In this document: piece by piece, positions 62,176 to 64,000 of the stretch
Layout of the letters: each line of letters starts with the position of its first letter
Position numbering within the stretch: position 1 is the stretch's first letter
NCBI GenBank assembly: GCA_943913135.1
Contig: CALTVE010000002.1
Span: 124,001 to 188,000 of the forward strand
Source of the DNA: an uncultured Francisella sp.
GTDB taxonomy: Bacteria; Pseudomonadota; Gammaproteobacteria; Burkholderiales; Neisseriaceae
Direction of reading: 5' to 3'
DNA: 64,000 nucleotides
Program-made: the position numbers and the translations under genes
The notes under the pieces: model-generated
Told to the model about the DNA's origin: nothing
The model's database searches: none
Seen by the model: only the letters and a program-made list of their open reading frames with translations

Positions 62176-64000
62176 ATGGCCAGAAGAAAAACATACGAAT
62201 TATGGGCGCTTCCTCTCAGGGACGTGGTGATTTACCCCGGCCTGGTATTGCCCATCTTAATTGGTAGAAAAACCTCTATTCAAACCTTAGAGAGGGTAAT
62301 GAAGGATGCAGAGCCTATATTCTTGGTAGCACAAAAATCAGCAGAAATGGATGATCCTAAAAATGAAGATCTTTATCCTGTAGGTACAGTCGCTAAAATC
62401 GTACAGCTATTAAAATTGCCTGATGGCACGACCAAGGCTTTAGTTGAAGGCTTAGAGAGAGCAGAAATTAAAACCATGGAGCAACAAGAAGGCCTGCGTC
62501 GGGTGAAGGTGGCAGTAATCAAAGATAAAGGCGAAGATGCTGAACGAAGTGAGGCCTATCACCGTGCGATTATTGAAGATATCGAAGAATACGCTGCTTT
62601 AAGTCGTAAGATTCCTAAAGAGATTATCGATCAACTGAAAGAGATTCCTGAACTGGGCAAACTTGCCGATTATGTCGCAGCGCATATGCAGCTTAAATTA
62701 GCACAGAAAGAGGCCATTTTAGAAGCTCAAGATGTTATAGAGCGATCTTTGCTGCTGTTAGGTTACATTGAAGGGGAGATGGAGTTAACCCAAGTAGAAA
62801 AGCGGATCCGCGGCAGAGTTAAGAAGCAGATGGAAAAATCGCAAAGAGAGTACTACTTGAGCGAGCAAGCCAAGGCAATTCAGAAGGAACTGGGTGAAGC
62901 GGACGAAAAAGAGGAATTGGCGCATATAGAAGAGCGCATCAAAAAAGCGGGGATGAGCAAGGAAGGCAGAGAGAAGGCTTTATCGGAACTTCGAAAATTG
63001 AAATTGATGCCACCGATGTCAGCAGAAGCCACGGTAGTGCGCAATTACATCGATGTACTTTTAGATATGCCATGGAAGAGAAAATCCCGTGTGCATGCCG
63101 ATGTTAAAGAAGCGCAGGCAGTTTTAGACCGCGACCACTACGGTTTGGAAAAAGTTAAGGAGCGCATATTAGAATATCTTGCTGTACAAAAACGAGTCGG
63201 TAAGATTAAGGGGCCAATTTTATGTCTGGTAGGGCCGCCGGGGGTGGGTAAAACCTCTTTAGGACAATCCATCGCCAATGCTACTGGGCGAAAATATGTG
63301 CGTATGGCTTTGGGGGGCATGCACGATGAAAGTGAAATTCGCGGTCACCGACGCACTTATATTGGTTCTATGCCGGGGAAAATCATTCAGAATATGATTA
63401 AAGCTGGAGTGAAAAATCCCCTGTTTTTACTCGACGAAGTAGATAAGATTGGTCAAGACTTTCGTGGTGATCCAGCAAGTGCCCTTTTGGAAGTATTGGA
63501 CCCAGAACAAAACAAGTCCTTTGTCGATCATTATGCAGAGGTGGAATTTGATTTATCGGATGTGATGTTTATTGCGACTTCCAATAGTCTGAATATCCCT
63601 TCTGCACTTTTGGATCGAATGGAGGTGATTTTTTTATCGGGATACACCGAAGATGAAAAATTAAATATCGCCGAGCAATATCTGGTCCCTAAAGAAATGA
63701 AGAATAATGGGGTTAATCCGGGTGAATTGAATATCCGCCCAGATGCTATCCGTAATATTATCCGCTATTACACACGTGAGGCGGGGGTACGTTCTTTGCA
63801 GAGAGATATTGCTAAAATTTGTCGTAAGGTCGTCATGCAGGGAGATATGAAAGAAAAAAGTGCGGGTAAAGGAAAGAAATCTACTCAAGAGGTAGTGGAT
63901 GCAAAAAATCTACATAGATATCTTGGAGTAGAACGCTATGACTATGGTAAAGCAGAAAGCGAAAACCGTGTGGGTCAGGTAACGGGCCTGGCATGGACTC
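62176..64000 (+). CDS. lon: ATP-dependent protease Lon (3' end outside the window)
   Basis: AAA+ serine protease that degrades misfolded and regulatory proteins. About 608 of ~800 residues are visible. The N-terminal LAN domain starts LWALPLRDVVIYPGLVLPIL, then a coiled coil with SQREYYLSEQAKAIQKELG. The ATPase part has Walker A GPPGVGKTS near 353-361, GGMHDESEIRGHRRTYIGSMPG, Walker B LFLLDEVDKIG and the sensor regions. The sequence stops at VTGLAWT, just where the protease domain begins, so the Ser-Lys dyad is not seen. The frame is open to the window edge. Confidence 0.96.
   Translation, partial: MARRKTYELWALPLRDVVIYPGLVLPILIGRKTSIQTLERVMKDAEPIFLVAQKSAEMDDPKNEDLYPVGTVAKIVQLLKLPDGTTKALVEGLERAEIKTMEQQEGLRRVKVAVIKDKGEDAERSEAYHRAIIEDIEEYAALSRKIPKEIIDQLKEIPELGKLADYVAAHMQLKLAQKEAILEAQDVIERSLLLLGYIEGEMELTQVEKRIRGRVKKQMEKSQREYYLSEQAKAIQKELGEADEKEELAHIEERIKKAGMSKEGREKALSELRKLKLMPPMSAEATVVRNYIDVLLDMPWKRKSRVHADVKEAQAVLDRDHYGLEKVKERILEYLAVQKRVGKIKGPILCLVGPPGVGKTSLGQSIANATGRKYVRMALGGMHDESEIRGHRRTYIGSMPGKIIQNMIKAGVKNPLFLLDEVDKIGQDFRGDPASALLEVLDPEQNKSFVDHYAEVEFDLSDVMFIATSNSLNIPSALLDRMEVIFLSGYTEDEKLNIAEQYLVPKEMKNNGVNPGELNIRPDAIRNIIRYYTREAGVRSLQRDIAKICRKVVMQGDMKEKSAGKGKKSTQEVVDAKNLHRYLGVERYDYGKAESENRVGQVTGLAWT

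Noticed and set aside
1..64000. tRNA, rRNA, CRISPR arrays, insertion sequences and prophage genes
   Set aside because: Scanned for by eye on both strands; no cloverleaf with a T-loop, repeat-spacer series, transposase or phage structural cluster was found.

Overview
The window looks like a gammaproteobacterial chromosome of moderate to low GC, with dense, mostly housekeeping gene content. The evidence is gene order and domain types: lptD-surA-pdxA with amgK divergent to it, cyaY divergent to lptM-lysA, dapF-DUF484, an mla cluster with a BolA (IbaG-type) gene nearby, tamA-tamB, ruvC-ruvA, and an RF2 gene with the classical +1 frameshift. A complete LPS export and core apparatus (LptD, LptM, GmhB, GT25, WaaL-like ligase, two PlsC-type acyltransferases) shows a Gram-negative envelope. 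The species cannot be named. An alphaproteobacterial-type 5-aminolevulinate synthase is out of place in this background and suggests gene transfer. A VirB5-like protein hints at a type IV secretion system elsewhere in the genome.

Layout. 1-11 kb: glyS, tsaC (opposite strand), tamA-tamB, leuS. 11-13.5 kb: a small accessory locus on the minus strand. It encodes a secreted VirB5-like protein whose reading frame breaks inside a fused lysozyme-like module, followed by two paralogous exported proteins that share a fixed four-cysteine spacing. 13.5-24 kb: MFS transporter, Tat-exported PhoX-type phosphatase, alpha/beta hydrolase, aconitase, DUF815 ATPase, ClC transporter, argJ. 24-34 kb: a long minus-strand block holding hotdog protein, tatD, PiT transporter, PII protein, LPS genes (waaL, GT25, gmhB, two plsC), ruvC-ruvA, prfB and ubiE. 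34-38.7 kb: dapF-DUF484-Smr, mutY (apparently with an ATT start), an intergenic stretch with a possible structured RNA, a SirB-like membrane protein and an FAH-family enzyme. 38.8-45.2 kb: a complete tripartite ABC-2 efflux operon (HlyD, RbbA-like double ATPase, YhhJ-like permease, outer membrane lipoprotein). 45.2-48.3 kb: amgK-patatin lipoprotein-ALA synthase on the minus strand. 48.3-57.3 kb: lptD, a SurA with no PPIase domains, pdxA, mlaFEDC, a hotdog thioesterase, an M50 protease, aroG. 57.3-64 kb: bolA/ibaG, lysA and lptM on the minus strand, cyaY and pepN on the plus strand, and the first three quarters of lon, cut by the window edge.

Many of the genes serve the outer membrane. TamA/B and Mla move phospholipids, SurA and LptM help LptD fold, LptD inserts LPS, and the GmhB/GT25/WaaL set finishes LPS core and O-antigen. 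LysA and DapF supply diaminopimelate for peptidoglycan, and AmgK recycles cell-wall sugar. The most unusual items are the secreted VirB5-lysozyme locus with its cysteine-patterned partners, the chaperone-only SurA, the ATT start of mutY, and the ALA synthase in a cell-wall recycling operon. All assignments come from reading motifs and gene order; no database search was run.
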